The translations under genes and the position numbers were made by a program. Below, piece after piece: positions 9,752-18,405 of a stretch of DNA of 64,000 nt. The stretch covers positions 4,834,402 through 4,898,401 of the forward strand of contig NZ_CP036264.1 in NCBI RefSeq assembly GCF_008035925.1. The letters are read 5' to 3'. Below the pieces are notes generated by a model, which saw only the letters and a program-made list of their open reading frames with translations, was not told the origin of the DNA and did no database searches. The stretch is from Stieleria maiorica. Lineage in GTDB: Bacteria > Planctomycetota > Planctomycetia > Pirellulales > Pirellulaceae. Within the stretch, counting starts at the first letter, position 1, and every line of letters begins with the position of its first letter.

Positions 9752-10219
9752 GCGGGGGAACGGGATTCTCGGAAAGACAACAGAAATACGTGAAGGATCG
9801 GTGATCCACGTCCTCATTGGGCCGGAATCCCCTTGGGAAACCGGAGGTACGCGGCTATACATATAGATTAAGTCCGTGGACCGAGCCGTTCGAATTGAAG
9901 CCGGCCGGCGATTTCGGGCATCAATCTCAGCAGACAGCCCCTTTTACGAGGACAGCGTCAGGATACACACCGCCGGAAACCTGCGAGCCATCAGTGATCC
10001 GCAGCTGGTCTGCAGCGAACGCAACGCATCGCGGACGGCCTTTCGATCGGATCCGAATGGATAGTTTCGAGCATCGAGCGAGCTGATCGGACTCCTTTTC
10101 ACGGCGGAACCCATCCATCGACAGCACAACATCGGATGAAACGATGTCACTGATACGCCCGAGTTTTCGGCCGGTTGGTTGGCTGCTGGCACCTCCAAAA
10201 CAACTCATTAATAGACCGA
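9752..10219. other. Divergent intergenic region, no gene seen
   Basis: These 468 bp separate wecB (minus) from the RG-rich protein gene (plus). Short frames here have no coding character. It must hold both promoters. One small perfect inverted repeat, ACATCG-N7-CGATGT at 10129-10147, is a possible protein site but short enough to be chance. Confidence 0.4.
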
Positions 10220-12169
10220 ATGTCAGACAATTGGAACCTCCTTGCCAAGCTTCTTGGCACCCCTGGTCCGCCCGCCCCCCCGAAGACAGAAGAGCCGAAA
10301 CCGCAAGCCGAATCGACCAGCGACGGTCACAGCGAACGCCAATCCGCATCGGACTCGCCTGAGTTTTCCGATCAACGCTCCAACGATCAAAACCCCAAGG
10401 AATCGGTGACGCGTGACATGCCACCGGTGGCCGAAGCGGTCGCCGATGTCAGCGACGAATCCGACTTGGATGAAACCGGACCCTCGGCCGAAGACGTGCT
10501 GGACGCGCTGACCAGCGAGACTGTTTCAACACAGTTGCCGGGATTCGGGGTCCAGGCCCGCGATCCACGAATCGATGAACTTGCCGCCGGCGGACCGCCG
10601 GCCAAGCAAGAACCGGTCGTCGACGAATTGCTGACCGTCGAATCGTCGCTCAGCGAGTCCGACAAACTGTTCGCCGGCAGCGAGGCCGGTTCCGACGGTG
10701 CGGAGTCCGAACCGGAATCGCCCGAACCGGAATCGGGCGCTTGGTCGGAATTGGCCGGCGAATTGGGAATCGAAGCGACCGACGAACCGCCGCCCCATCG
10801 CCCCCCGATGGAAATCCAATCCACGCGACGCGAATCGTCATCGACCAAGCCCAAGAAGGCTGCCAGCAGCTTTGGCGACGGGCTGGGCATCGACTTGGGG
10901 CCGGAACCAGAACCGAGCACCGAGGCCACGGAATTCGCTGAGGCCACGGAAATCGACGCCCCCGAGTCGCTCGAAGAGCCAGAGGAACCCGCTCGCAAGT
11001 CCGTCGAATCGACGCTGCGTTCGCCGCGATCACTCGATCCCCCCGATCCTCTGTCGTTCCGCTCGTTTTCTGAGCTGGATGACGACGACGATGGCGAAGA
11101 CGACGAGGCGGATTCGGCCCAAGCGTCTATCCAGCCGTCCCAGGAATCCCCGCGACGCGAACGAGCGACCGAGCGGCCGGAGCGAGCGCGTCGACGTCGA
11201 GGGTTCGGCGATCGCGACGATGCGGACGATGCGGACGATGACGATCGGTCGCCCGCGAGCGAGCGGCAAACCACCAGCGAACGAAGTGACCGTGAGCGGT
11301 CCGATCGCGACGAATTCCCTGGCCGCGATCGCGATGAAGAACGTGATAGCCCGCGGCGACGTGGCCGACGCGGTCGCCGGGGACAACGCCAACGCATGGG
11401 CGAAGAGTCGCTGGACGCGGCCCCCATGCCGGCCGATGACGCGGACAGCGACGACATCGCGAGTGGCGACCTGGATGAACCGCGCCGAGGGTCCTCCAGG
11501 CGCCGAGGCCGAAGGGGGCAACCCCAGCGCCGTACCGTCAGTCGCGACGAATTTGACCCCATTGCAGACGAAGACTTCGAAATCGTCGACGATGAATTTG
11601 GCTTGGGCGTCGACATTGACTCGGACGATTCAGACGACGAAACGGAAGACTCCGGGCCGCGACGACGACGACGTGGACGCCGGGGACGTGGCGGCCGACG
11701 ATCACGCGGCAGTAACGAAGCCGATAGCGATGAAGAACGATCGCAGCCCCGCGGACGCGGCGATGCGGATCTGGACGAGGACCTGGACGAAGTCGCCGAA
11801 TCACGGATCCCCGAATCCGCGTTCGATGACGATCACGAAGACGACGAAGAAGTCGATGTGATCCGTCGCGGACGCCGACGTCGCGGACGCCGTGGCGGTC
11901 GGGGACGATCAAATCGAGACGCGGAGTCGGCCGATCAAGAACAACACAATGGCGATCCGCGGGACCGAGACGACGAGGAGGTCCGAACGCGGCGCGGAGG
12001 GCGAAACCGTCAGGAGGAGTCCGACGGAGAACCACGCGGCGAAGCGACCAAGCGGCGCAAGATCGTTCCGACCTGGCAAGAAGTGGTCACCCTGTTGGTC
12101 GACAACAACCTTGAAAACCACAAAAAATCGCCATCGGGCAAAGGCCGCGGTCGAGGCCGCCGCCGCTAG
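10220..12169 (+). CDS. Large disordered protein with acidic stretches and Arg/Gly boxes
   Basis: ATG 10220 (MSDNWNLLAKLLGTPG) gives 649 residues; an ATG 45 bp upstream is less likely because this one begins a conserved-looking amphipathic start. Residues 20-300 are rich in Glu, Ser, Pro and Asp. Residues 300-649 alternate acidic Asp/Glu runs with at least five basic boxes such as RRRGRRGRRGQRQR (about 378-392), SSRRRGRRGQPQRR (about 425-438), RRRRRGRRGRGGRRSRG (about 480-496) and RGRRRRGRRGGRGR (about 549-562). It ends in a short ordered-looking segment, VPTWQEVVTLLVDNNLENH, and GRGRGRRR. No enzyme domain is visible. The composition resembles the RNA-binding scaffold tails of RNase E-like proteins, so an RNA-binding or condensate-forming role is a guess from composition only. 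Confidence 0.8.
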   Translation: MSDNWNLLAKLLGTPGPPAPPKTEEPKPQAESTSDGHSERQSASDSPEFSDQRSNDQNPKESVTRDMPPVAEAVADVSDESDLDETGPSAEDVLDALTSETVSTQLPGFGVQARDPRIDELAAGGPPAKQEPVVDELLTVESSLSESDKLFAGSEAGSDGAESEPESPEPESGAWSELAGELGIEATDEPPPHRPPMEIQSTRRESSSTKPKKAASSFGDGLGIDLGPEPEPSTEATEFAEATEIDAPESLEEPEEPARKSVESTLRSPRSLDPPDPLSFRSFSELDDDDDGEDDEADSAQASIQPSQESPRRERATERPERARRRRGFGDRDDADDADDDDRSPASERQTTSERSDRERSDRDEFPGRDRDEERDSPRRRGRRGRRGQRQRMGEESLDAAPMPADDADSDDIASGDLDEPRRGSSRRRGRRGQPQRRTVSRDEFDPIADEDFEIVDDEFGLGVDIDSDDSDDETEDSGPRRRRRGRRGRGGRRSRGSNEADSDEERSQPRGRGDADLDEDLDEVAESRIPESAFDDDHEDDEEVDVIRRGRRRRGRRGGRGRSNRDAESADQEQHNGDPRDRDDEEVRTRRGGRNRQEESDGEPRGEATKRRKIVPTWQEVVTLLVDNNLENHKKSPSGKGRGRGRRR

Positions 12170-12186
12170 CACCCGCGCCGTCGTGT

Positions 12187-12345
12187 GACGGCCCTTGCGG
12201 GCCGTCGCGCTTCGCGTCTCTCGCGTTTGTACGATGGCCCTTCCGGGCCGTCGCGCTTCGCGTCTCTCGCGTTTGTACGATGGCCCTTCCGGGCCGTCGC
12301 CCCAAGGGCTTGCCCGCGCGACGACCCGGAAGGGACGTCGTACAA
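12187..12345. repeat. Tandem 46-bp hairpin repeat with inverted end copy
   Basis: GACGGCCCTTGCGGGCCGTC (12187-12206) is a strong hairpin. It is followed by two exact 46-bp units starting at 12201 and 12247, each with the word TCGCGCTTCGCGTCTCTCGC and a second-type hairpin GATGGCCCTTCCGGGCCGTC. An inverted copy, CGACGACCCGGAAGGGACGT, lies at 12319-12338. A single divergent copy of the same hairpin occurs at 43956-44025. It sits between the convergent RG-protein gene and uppP, so it could act as a two-way terminator. Confidence 0.75.
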
Positions 12346-12386
12346 CCTTGCCCAGAAGGGGCATCGTTCAGCCTTGCGGTGACGAC

Positions 12387-13214
12387 TTACACTAAGCCGG
12401 CCAAGCCGAGCGCCAAAACCAAGCCTCCGGCCGGGATACACCAACCGGCGAACCAGTGTAGCCGCTCCTGGCGGCTCCACCCGATCAGCCACTTGAGAGC
12501 AAAGATCCCGACGCCGAAGGAGACCAAGGCGCCGATCCCCAGTTCAGCGATCGAATGCCCCGAGGCAGCCCCTTGGCCGGTCTCTTCAAGCAGATCTTTG
12601 ATCGCCAACACGGTCGCACCGGAGATCGCGGGAATCGCAAGCAGGAACGAAAACACGACCGCATCGTCTGTTTTCAATCCCAGCAATCGTCCACCAAGAA
12701 TCGTCGACCCGCTGCGACTGATGCCCGGCAGGATCGCAAACGCCTGGAAACAACCGACGCAAAACGCGGCAAAGTAAGACGCGTTACGGTACTCGCCCCG
12801 GCGCACCGGTAGTCGCCCCAGCACGATCAGCATGATGCCCGTGACGATCAGCATGCCACCGGCGAGCAGCGGGTTCTTTAGGATCCAGCCGAACTGGGCC
12901 TTGATCGTCAGCCCGACCACAACGGCCGGAATCGTTCCGACGATCAACAGAGGAATCACGCGACGGTCGCTGGTCAACAAATCCAGGATCCGACGCCAGA
13001 AAATAACCAAGATGGAACCGAGCGTTCCTGCGTGCAAAATAATCTCCAGCGTCGGCGACTCGCTTTGCACGTCGCTGATCATCGCCCCCAGAATGACCAG
13101 GTGCCCCGACGAACTGATCGGCAGGAATTCAGCGATCCCCTGCACAACGGCCAGGATGATGGTTTCGATCACGCCATTAAGTCCGTTTGGGTACTCACAG
13201 GGGCTGGATATCAA
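12387..13214 (-). CDS. uppP: Undecaprenyl-diphosphatase
   Basis: This 275-residue integral membrane enzyme removes the terminal phosphate of undecaprenyl diphosphate to regenerate the lipid carrier for peptidoglycan and polysaccharide synthesis. Diagnostic motifs are QGIAEFLPISSSGHLVILG (about residues 25-43) and GISRSGSTILGG (about 163-174), carrying the catalytic Glu, Ser and Arg. ATG 13214 is used; a GTG at 13172 (VIETIILAVVQG) is an equally reasonable start that would remove 14 residues and fits the usual family N-terminus better. It is divergent from a DUF368/PopT gene, a functional neighbour in the same lipid cycle. Confidence 0.94.
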   Translation of the reverse strand: MISSPCEYPNGLNGVIETIILAVVQGIAEFLPISSSGHLVILGAMISDVQSESPTLEIILHAGTLGSILVIFWRRILDLLTSDRRVIPLLIVGTIPAVVVGLTIKAQFGWILKNPLLAGGMLIVTGIMLIVLGRLPVRRGEYRNASYFAAFCVGCFQAFAILPGISRSGSTILGGRLLGLKTDDAVVFSFLLAIPAISGATVLAIKDLLEETGQGAASGHSIAELGIGALVSFGVGIFALKWLIGWSRQERLHWFAGWCIPAGGLVLALGLAGLV

Positions 13215-13310
13215 TTGAAAACCAAGTTGTCCGCCTTCTCGCGGCGCTCGATCACAATCAAACTGTTGCCGCAGTATTCACCGTCGAAGCCGACCAGGGA
13301 ACCATCCACC

Positions 13311-14390
13311 ATGTCACTGGACAACCAGAACACTGACACCGATTGCATCGATCCGAATACCGGGCTTCTACCGAATCAAACGGATTCAGCAGCTTCGCCG
13401 GAGTCGCACTCTCCTGTGGCGACACGCAAGCCGGTCGCCAGCGCGTTGCATCTGGACGTGGTGAACTTGGTCCGTGGGTTTTGTATGGGAGCGGCGAACA
13501 TCGTGCCAGGGGTCAGCGGCGGCACCGTGGCGCTGGTGCTGGGACACTACCAACGCCTGATCGATGCGGTCAGTCGGATCGATTCCCATCTGGTCGGAGA
13601 ACTCTTGGCGCGGCGCCCGAAGCGGGCCTGGGAGTATGTCGACGGGCGTTTTCTGATGGCGATCGGCATCGGCGTGGTGTTCGGCAGCGTGGCGCTGGCC
13701 GGACTGATCAATTGGCTATTTGACCATCACATGCCCGAAACCTTCGCCGTCTTTTTCGGCATGATCCTTGCCAGCGTCCTGATCGTCCGCCGCCAGGTCA
13801 AACGCTGGGGACCGGCGAGCCTGGCGGCGTGTGCCTTTGGCATCCTGGCCGCCGTAGTCGTCGGGCGACTCTCCCCGACCGACGGCGGAGATTCGTTGAT
13901 CTACCTGTTCGGTGCCGCAGCGATTGCGATTTGCGCGATGATCCTGCCCGGGATTAGCGGTGCTTTCATCTTGCTGTTGCTGGGCGTTTATCACCCGATC
14001 ACAGGCTTGATCAAAAACACCGTCAAACTGAACATCGACTTGAACTCGATCCTGCAATTGGGGGTCTTTGCGTTTGGCTGTCTGTTCGGGCTGCTGGCGT
14101 TTTCGCGGCTGTTGAGCTGGATGCTTGACCATCACCGTGACAAGACGATGGCCGTGCTGGTGGGATTGATGATCGGCAGTGTCGAAAAGCTGTGGCCGCT
14201 CCAGGTGCCGACGGCCGAAACGGCAGGGCTAAAGATGAAAGAGCGGATCATGCAGGTCGTTCCGCCGAGCGAGTGGAACGGTAGCCTGATGTTGCTGGCC
14301 GCCCTGGTCATCGGTGCAGCCGTGTTTGTGCTGGTGCTCGAACGGGTCGCCGAAAGCGACTTGATCAGCGACCATGAACCCGACGATTAA
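13311..14390 (+). CDS. popT: DUF368-family polyprenyl-phosphate translocase (PopT-type)
   Basis: ATG 13311 (MSLDNQNTDTDCIDPNTG) gives 359 residues; the frame stays open upstream but overlaps uppP's 5' end. After a 45-residue polar leader the protein is polytopic. The family marks are the duplicated motifs NIVPGVSGGTVAL (about 62-74) and MILPGISGAFILL (about 209-221). DUF368 has been characterised as PopT, one of two families that return undecaprenyl phosphate from the outer to the inner leaflet (the other is DedA/UptA). Pairing with uppP across a 96-bp divergent gap supports this role. The last 26 bp overlap the 3' end of the convergent cytochrome-like gene. Confidence 0.88.
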   Translation: MSLDNQNTDTDCIDPNTGLLPNQTDSAASPESHSPVATRKPVASALHLDVVNLVRGFCMGAANIVPGVSGGTVALVLGHYQRLIDAVSRIDSHLVGELLARRPKRAWEYVDGRFLMAIGIGVVFGSVALAGLINWLFDHHMPETFAVFFGMILASVLIVRRQVKRWGPASLAACAFGILAAVVVGRLSPTDGGDSLIYLFGAAAIAICAMILPGISGAFILLLLGVYHPITGLIKNTVKLNIDLNSILQLGVFAFGCLFGLLAFSRLLSWMLDHHRDKTMAVLVGLMIGSVEKLWPLQVPTAETAGLKMKERIMQVVPPSEWNGSLMLLAALVIGAAVFVLVLERVAESDLISDHEPDD

Positions 14391-15579
14391 AGATCGCCGG
14401 ATCAAACGGGTTGTCGACCTTCGGCATGCGTCGAATCCGTGCAGCGGCGCCAGTCGACGTGGTTGACGAAGTCGACGGCCCAGGGTTCCAAACCGGTTCA
14501 CCCTCACCGCTGCCTGGCAAGGCCCCGGCGGCCGATTCACTCGCAAGATCGATCGGGCGTTCGACCGACAACAGCTCCGGCGGGCTCGTCGGCGCAAGAG
14601 CCTCGCTGCCACTGCCAGGACCGCTTTCCGATTCCCACTGCGACGGCGCCGAATCCATCGCGACCTGGCTGGCTTCAACCTGCATCAGCCAGCGGTCCAA
14701 ATTGGACATCATCGCCGAACCTTCGCTGCCGAACGAATGACGTCGGCCCCCGTGTCCATCGGATGCCCGCAGGCGAATCAGGCTGTTGCCGGGTACCGAC
14801 CGATCGACGAATTGCATCACCGCTTGCAAGTTTTCTCTGGCAACATCCTTCGGGGCCCACTTGGAAGTCAGCGCCGTGTGAATCTGGAACTCACGTTCGT
14901 TCTGACCATCGCGGGCATGACAACTGGTACAACGATTCATCAGGATCGGCTGAATCCGTGAGGCAAACTCGTAAACCAACTTCTCCGGCAATCCGCTCGG
15001 CGGGGCCACCGCCCTGTCCTCTCCCACCGCCGGATCATCGGCGACGGGAGATTCATGCGAAACGGTTTGGACCGCCGGGCTTGGGTCGCCGACCGACGCG
15101 GGCTCCGCCGAGGCCGACTGCTGACGAATCACCGCCGCGACCTGCCGCAACAATTGAATCGTGCTTGGATCGGCCGGCTCAAGCGCACGTGCTTCCAGCG
15201 CATCCCGGGCAGCCTCCTGCACCAATCCATTTCGCAAGCACCATCGCACATCGGCGTGAAGACGTTTCAGATCGCCTTGGAAACGGTTTCCGCGACGGTA
15301 TTGATACAACTGACGGATCGAGCGTCCCACGGTTTCCACCTGATCGCCGGGCAGATTGATTCTGGATTGATCGCTGCGCGTGATACAGTATGTCGAGCCG
15401 ATCTTTGCGACCTGGCCACAAAGGACATTGCCGTTTCGCAACAGCACACAGGATTCCTCGTAGGCTGCCGGCTGCGCCCCCTCGCCTCCAAAGGACGGCA
15501 GGGGCGTTGCGACGAAGACCACCAGGGCCGCGACCGCAACGTGGTGAACGAATGCCAATGCGTAGTAAATCTCTTTCAT
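14365..15579 (-). CDS. Secreted protein with one heme c motif, planctomycete type
   Basis: ATG 15579 (MKEIYYALAFVHHVAVAALV) begins a signal-peptide-like segment of about 30 residues, then EESCVLLRNGNVLCGQVAKIG, a small beta domain followed by a helical stretch. At about residues 205-225 the sequence FASRIQPILMNRCTSCHARD carries a CxxCH heme-attachment motif in the setting typical of planctomycete cytochrome modules (IQPIL...C..CH). The last 100 residues are Ser/Pro/Gly-rich. It is probably a periplasmic mono-heme protein; the electron partner is unknown. Its 3' end overlaps that of popT by 26 bp. Confidence 0.7.
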   Translation of the reverse strand: MKEIYYALAFVHHVAVAALVVFVATPLPSFGGEGAQPAAYEESCVLLRNGNVLCGQVAKIGSTYCITRSDQSRINLPGDQVETVGRSIRQLYQYRRGNRFQGDLKRLHADVRWCLRNGLVQEAARDALEARALEPADPSTIQLLRQVAAVIRQQSASAEPASVGDPSPAVQTVSHESPVADDPAVGEDRAVAPPSGLPEKLVYEFASRIQPILMNRCTSCHARDGQNEREFQIHTALTSKWAPKDVARENLQAVMQFVDRSVPGNSLIRLRASDGHGGRRHSFGSEGSAMMSNLDRWLMQVEASQVAMDSAPSQWESESGPGSGSEALAPTSPPELLSVERPIDLASESAAGALPGSGEGEPVWNPGPSTSSTTSTGAAARIRRMPKVDNPFDPAIFNRRVHGR

Positions 15580-15770
15580 TCGCCTGGGCTACCAAATCAC
15601 AGCCACGGCCGTCAAGAGAGAGGTTTTCATGACCGCGAGGAGGATCGATGACGAACCTCTTTTCCTCCACGCCGAAGCAACGTGGACGCCAGCGGCGTGA
15701 ATTGCTATGAACGATTTAATCAACAGGCCGCCACGCAGCCGGCTCACCTAGCAATTCCGTCTGTTCGTCA

Positions 15771-17165
15771 ATGTCCATATCGTATCCAAAATCGCCGCGA
15801 ATCCTATTCTTGGACGACAACGTCCGGGACATCGGCGGTCACTACTTGGAATTGGCCAGTTTACTTGGCGACGGAGCGCACCAGCTGGGCTACCTGCCCC
15901 AGTTGGTAGCCCACCAAACGCTGCCCAAACGCAATCCCGACCTGTCCCGCGATTCGCGTCTGGATCATCTTCCCATCGAGCCACGGTTCGCGGTGCGCCG
16001 GATGGAAAACTGGTCGTTGGGCGTTGACGGATCTTCGAGAGTTGGGCGAGACCTTCAAGGGGCACCGACCGACGGTGGATGGGCAGCTCGACTCTGGCAG
16101 AACGTTTGTGATCGCGCCAGCCGACCTTCGCGTCGCCCCCGCGCGATGCTTCACGCGTGGTCGTCGGTGTTCGCCGAATCGGTACGTCAATTTGCGCCAC
16201 GGCCTCCGGACAGAATCGTGGTCAATACCGGTGGCGATTTCCAGATCGTGGCGTTGGCACACGCGCTTCGAGAACTTGATCGCCAGGACAGGATCGGGCC
16301 GACGTCGATTCATGTTCTGTTCCATTTTGCCGTCTATGAAACAGCAGTGACGGCACGTGCCAGAGCGTTTGGTCGCCAAGTCAATGCGGCGATGGGCACC
16401 ATGAAACGCCATCGCGTCCATTTGCACGCGACCACCGAATCGCTACGACAACAACTGGCAACCGTCGGCGTGAACGCCACCGCCATCCCATATCCCACAC
16501 GTCCCAGAAACGGGCTGCAACGGTCAAGGTCTTCGGCGGATGCGACAAAGATTCTGTTGGCAGGAATGCCCCGCGCGGAAAAGGGACGCGGTCAGATCTG
16601 CGGGTTGTTGGAATCGATCGAGAAGCCCTGCCTGCGATCGGGCCGATTCATCTGGTCGATGCAATTGCCTCAAAAACGATGGCAGCGAATGATCCCCCCG
16701 TCGATGCAGCCATCGTGCGATGTCAAAACGCCCGCCCCCACAGGGCGCCTCGCGGGCACCGGATTGGAAGTCCTGTGCGGCAACTTGACCAGCCAAGCGT
16801 ACCACGACTGGCTGGATACCGCGGGCATCGGATTGTTCCTTTACGACCCCGGCCGCTATGTCGCTCGTTGCAGCGGTGTGCTGTTGGAGATGATGATTCG
16901 GGGTGTCCCCGTGATCGTCCCCGACGGGTGCTGGCTGGCGGACCAGGTTCGCCAGGCCGAACGCACCGGCCCGATCGGCTGGATCTATCAGTCGGTCGAT
17001 GACATCCCGCAAATCCTGAATGGTGCCGAAGCAAATTTGCCAGAGATCCATGCGAATTGCCAGCGGCACGCGGCGCACATCGCGGCCTACCACTCCGGAA
17101 AGAACTCGCTTCTGGAAATGGGCATCGAAAATCATGCTTCGTCGTCGCTGCGGCGGGCAAGTTAG
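15771..17165 (+). CDS. Putative GT-B fold glycosyltransferase
   Basis: The product has 464 residues and starts MSISYPKSPRILFLDDNVRD. The N-terminal half carries IGGHYLELASLLGDGAHQLG, similar to the first Rossmann domain of GT4-like enzymes, and the C-terminal half carries GLFLYDPGRYVARCSGVLLE then MIRGVPVIVPDGCWLAD (about 355-392), resembling the donor-binding part. A canonical GT4 EX7E motif is not clear, so the donor and acceptor are open. It forms an apparent operon with the next gene 12 bp downstream, suggesting consecutive sugar additions. The sequence between residues 80 and 130 is Arg-rich and may be a linker. Confidence 0.6.
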   Translation: MSISYPKSPRILFLDDNVRDIGGHYLELASLLGDGAHQLGYLPQLVAHQTLPKRNPDLSRDSRLDHLPIEPRFAVRRMENWSLGVDGSSRVGRDLQGAPTDGGWAARLWQNVCDRASRPSRRPRAMLHAWSSVFAESVRQFAPRPPDRIVVNTGGDFQIVALAHALRELDRQDRIGPTSIHVLFHFAVYETAVTARARAFGRQVNAAMGTMKRHRVHLHATTESLRQQLATVGVNATAIPYPTRPRNGLQRSRSSADATKILLAGMPRAEKGRGQICGLLESIEKPCLRSGRFIWSMQLPQKRWQRMIPPSMQPSCDVKTPAPTGRLAGTGLEVLCGNLTSQAYHDWLDTAGIGLFLYDPGRYVARCSGVLLEMMIRGVPVIVPDGCWLADQVRQAERTGPIGWIYQSVDDIPQILNGAEANLPEIHANCQRHAAHIAAYHSGKNSLLEMGIENHASSSLRRAS

Positions 17166-17177
17166 GAGTCACTGGAG

Positions 17178-18308
17178 ATGAAATTAAAGCACTTGCTTCG
17201 ATACCCTTTTGACATTCGCGTTGCCGAAGAGCATCTCGCGTCGCCATCAAAAGTAGACGTGGAAACCACCGAAGCGACGATCGGGATCGACCTGTATAGC
17301 GATCAGATGTTGTTTGACGGCGGTCGGCATCTCGCATGTCTTGCAGCGTCGGCGGGCAAGATCGGATCGAAGGTGATATTGCGTTGCAGCCGCTGGTTGC
17401 TGGCCGCAATCGCTCATAAATCCCATGGCGGTCGCTTCCTGTCGATGCCCAACGTCTGCTGGATCGACCCGCAGGCGACGTTCCCGCCACAGTCGCTGGT
17501 GCTGCTGGACACCGACGGCGGACAAGCCGATCGCGTGTTGAGCCGACAGCGAACGGTCGCGATGTTGATCGGACGCGATCCGGTCGATAAGACCCTGGTC
17601 ATGCCTTATCCGATGCACCCGCAACAGATCACCGATGCAACGGAGGCACGCGAGGACATGTTGCGTCGACGGATCAAGGCCGGCATCTTTTTTGCCGGAA
17701 ACCAAAACCGCCGCTACGGTCGCGATTCGATGCACCACGAGTTTGGTGTGCTGTCACGGCTGGAAATTTTGTCCACACTGCGGAGCCACTTTGACGTTCG
17801 AATTGCGACACGCGACTCGGGCGGACGCGACGACCAAATTGTCCTCCGCGACAGCGCGAGCGATCCGATTCCCGCACAGGACTGGATGAACACCATCGCC
17901 GCCCACCAGTTCTTTCTGTGTTGTCCGGGGGCCTCTCAACCGGTTTGCCACAACGCGATCGAAGCGATGTCGGTCGGCACGATCCCGATCCTGGAATACG
18001 CCGATCGTTTTCATCCCGAATTGGTCGACGGCGTCAACGCGATCTGCTTTCGTGGCCGCAAAGGCCTGGTGGCCGCGATCCGCCGCATCGATTCGATGCC
18101 GCCGGAAAAACGCGCGCGGCTGTCGAGAAATGTCTGCCAACATTACGACGCACACCTGGACGGCGGACGGTTTCTGAAACGGTTGCGAGACGAATTAAAT
18201 ACCGATTTCGTGGACCAGGTTTCGATGCCCTTTCACAACCGAAACTTCTACTCAACATCCTCACCGCCCAGCGGCCGCGTCCCGCTGGGCCATCGGCGTG
18301 CTGCTTGA
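17178..18308 (+). CDS. Putative glycosyltransferase, exostosin-like
   Basis: ATG 17178 is preceded by CTGGAG as a close ribosome-binding site; the product has 376 residues. The segment HQFFLCCPGASQPVCHNAIE followed by AMSVGTIPILEYADRFHPEL (about 240-280) resembles the donor-side helix of exostosin/GT47-like and related GT-B enzymes, where a conserved acidic residue follows an alanine-rich helix. The earlier segment FFAGNQNRRYGRDSMHHEF (about 173-191) also fits that family. It follows the preceding glycosyltransferase by 12 bp, so the two are probably co-translated. No signal peptide is seen. Confidence 0.55.
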   Translation: MKLKHLLRYPFDIRVAEEHLASPSKVDVETTEATIGIDLYSDQMLFDGGRHLACLAASAGKIGSKVILRCSRWLLAAIAHKSHGGRFLSMPNVCWIDPQATFPPQSLVLLDTDGGQADRVLSRQRTVAMLIGRDPVDKTLVMPYPMHPQQITDATEAREDMLRRRIKAGIFFAGNQNRRYGRDSMHHEFGVLSRLEILSTLRSHFDVRIATRDSGGRDDQIVLRDSASDPIPAQDWMNTIAAHQFFLCCPGASQPVCHNAIEAMSVGTIPILEYADRFHPELVDGVNAICFRGRKGLVAAIRRIDSMPPEKRARLSRNVCQHYDAHLDGGRFLKRLRDELNTDFVDQVSMPFHNRNFYSTSSPPSGRVPLGHRRAA

Positions 18309-18405
18309 CGAATCGCGAAACAGGATCGAAGATTCAGGCCCGTTCTTGTGGCCGGGCTCGCCCCCGAAGCCCGTTTGATCCCTCGTTCAAGCAAGTCCCA
18401 CGACC

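Noticed and set aside
12187-12345. CRISPR array, suggested by 46-bp periodic repeats
   Set aside because: Units are contiguous with no unique spacers, are themselves palindromic, and there are no cas genes.
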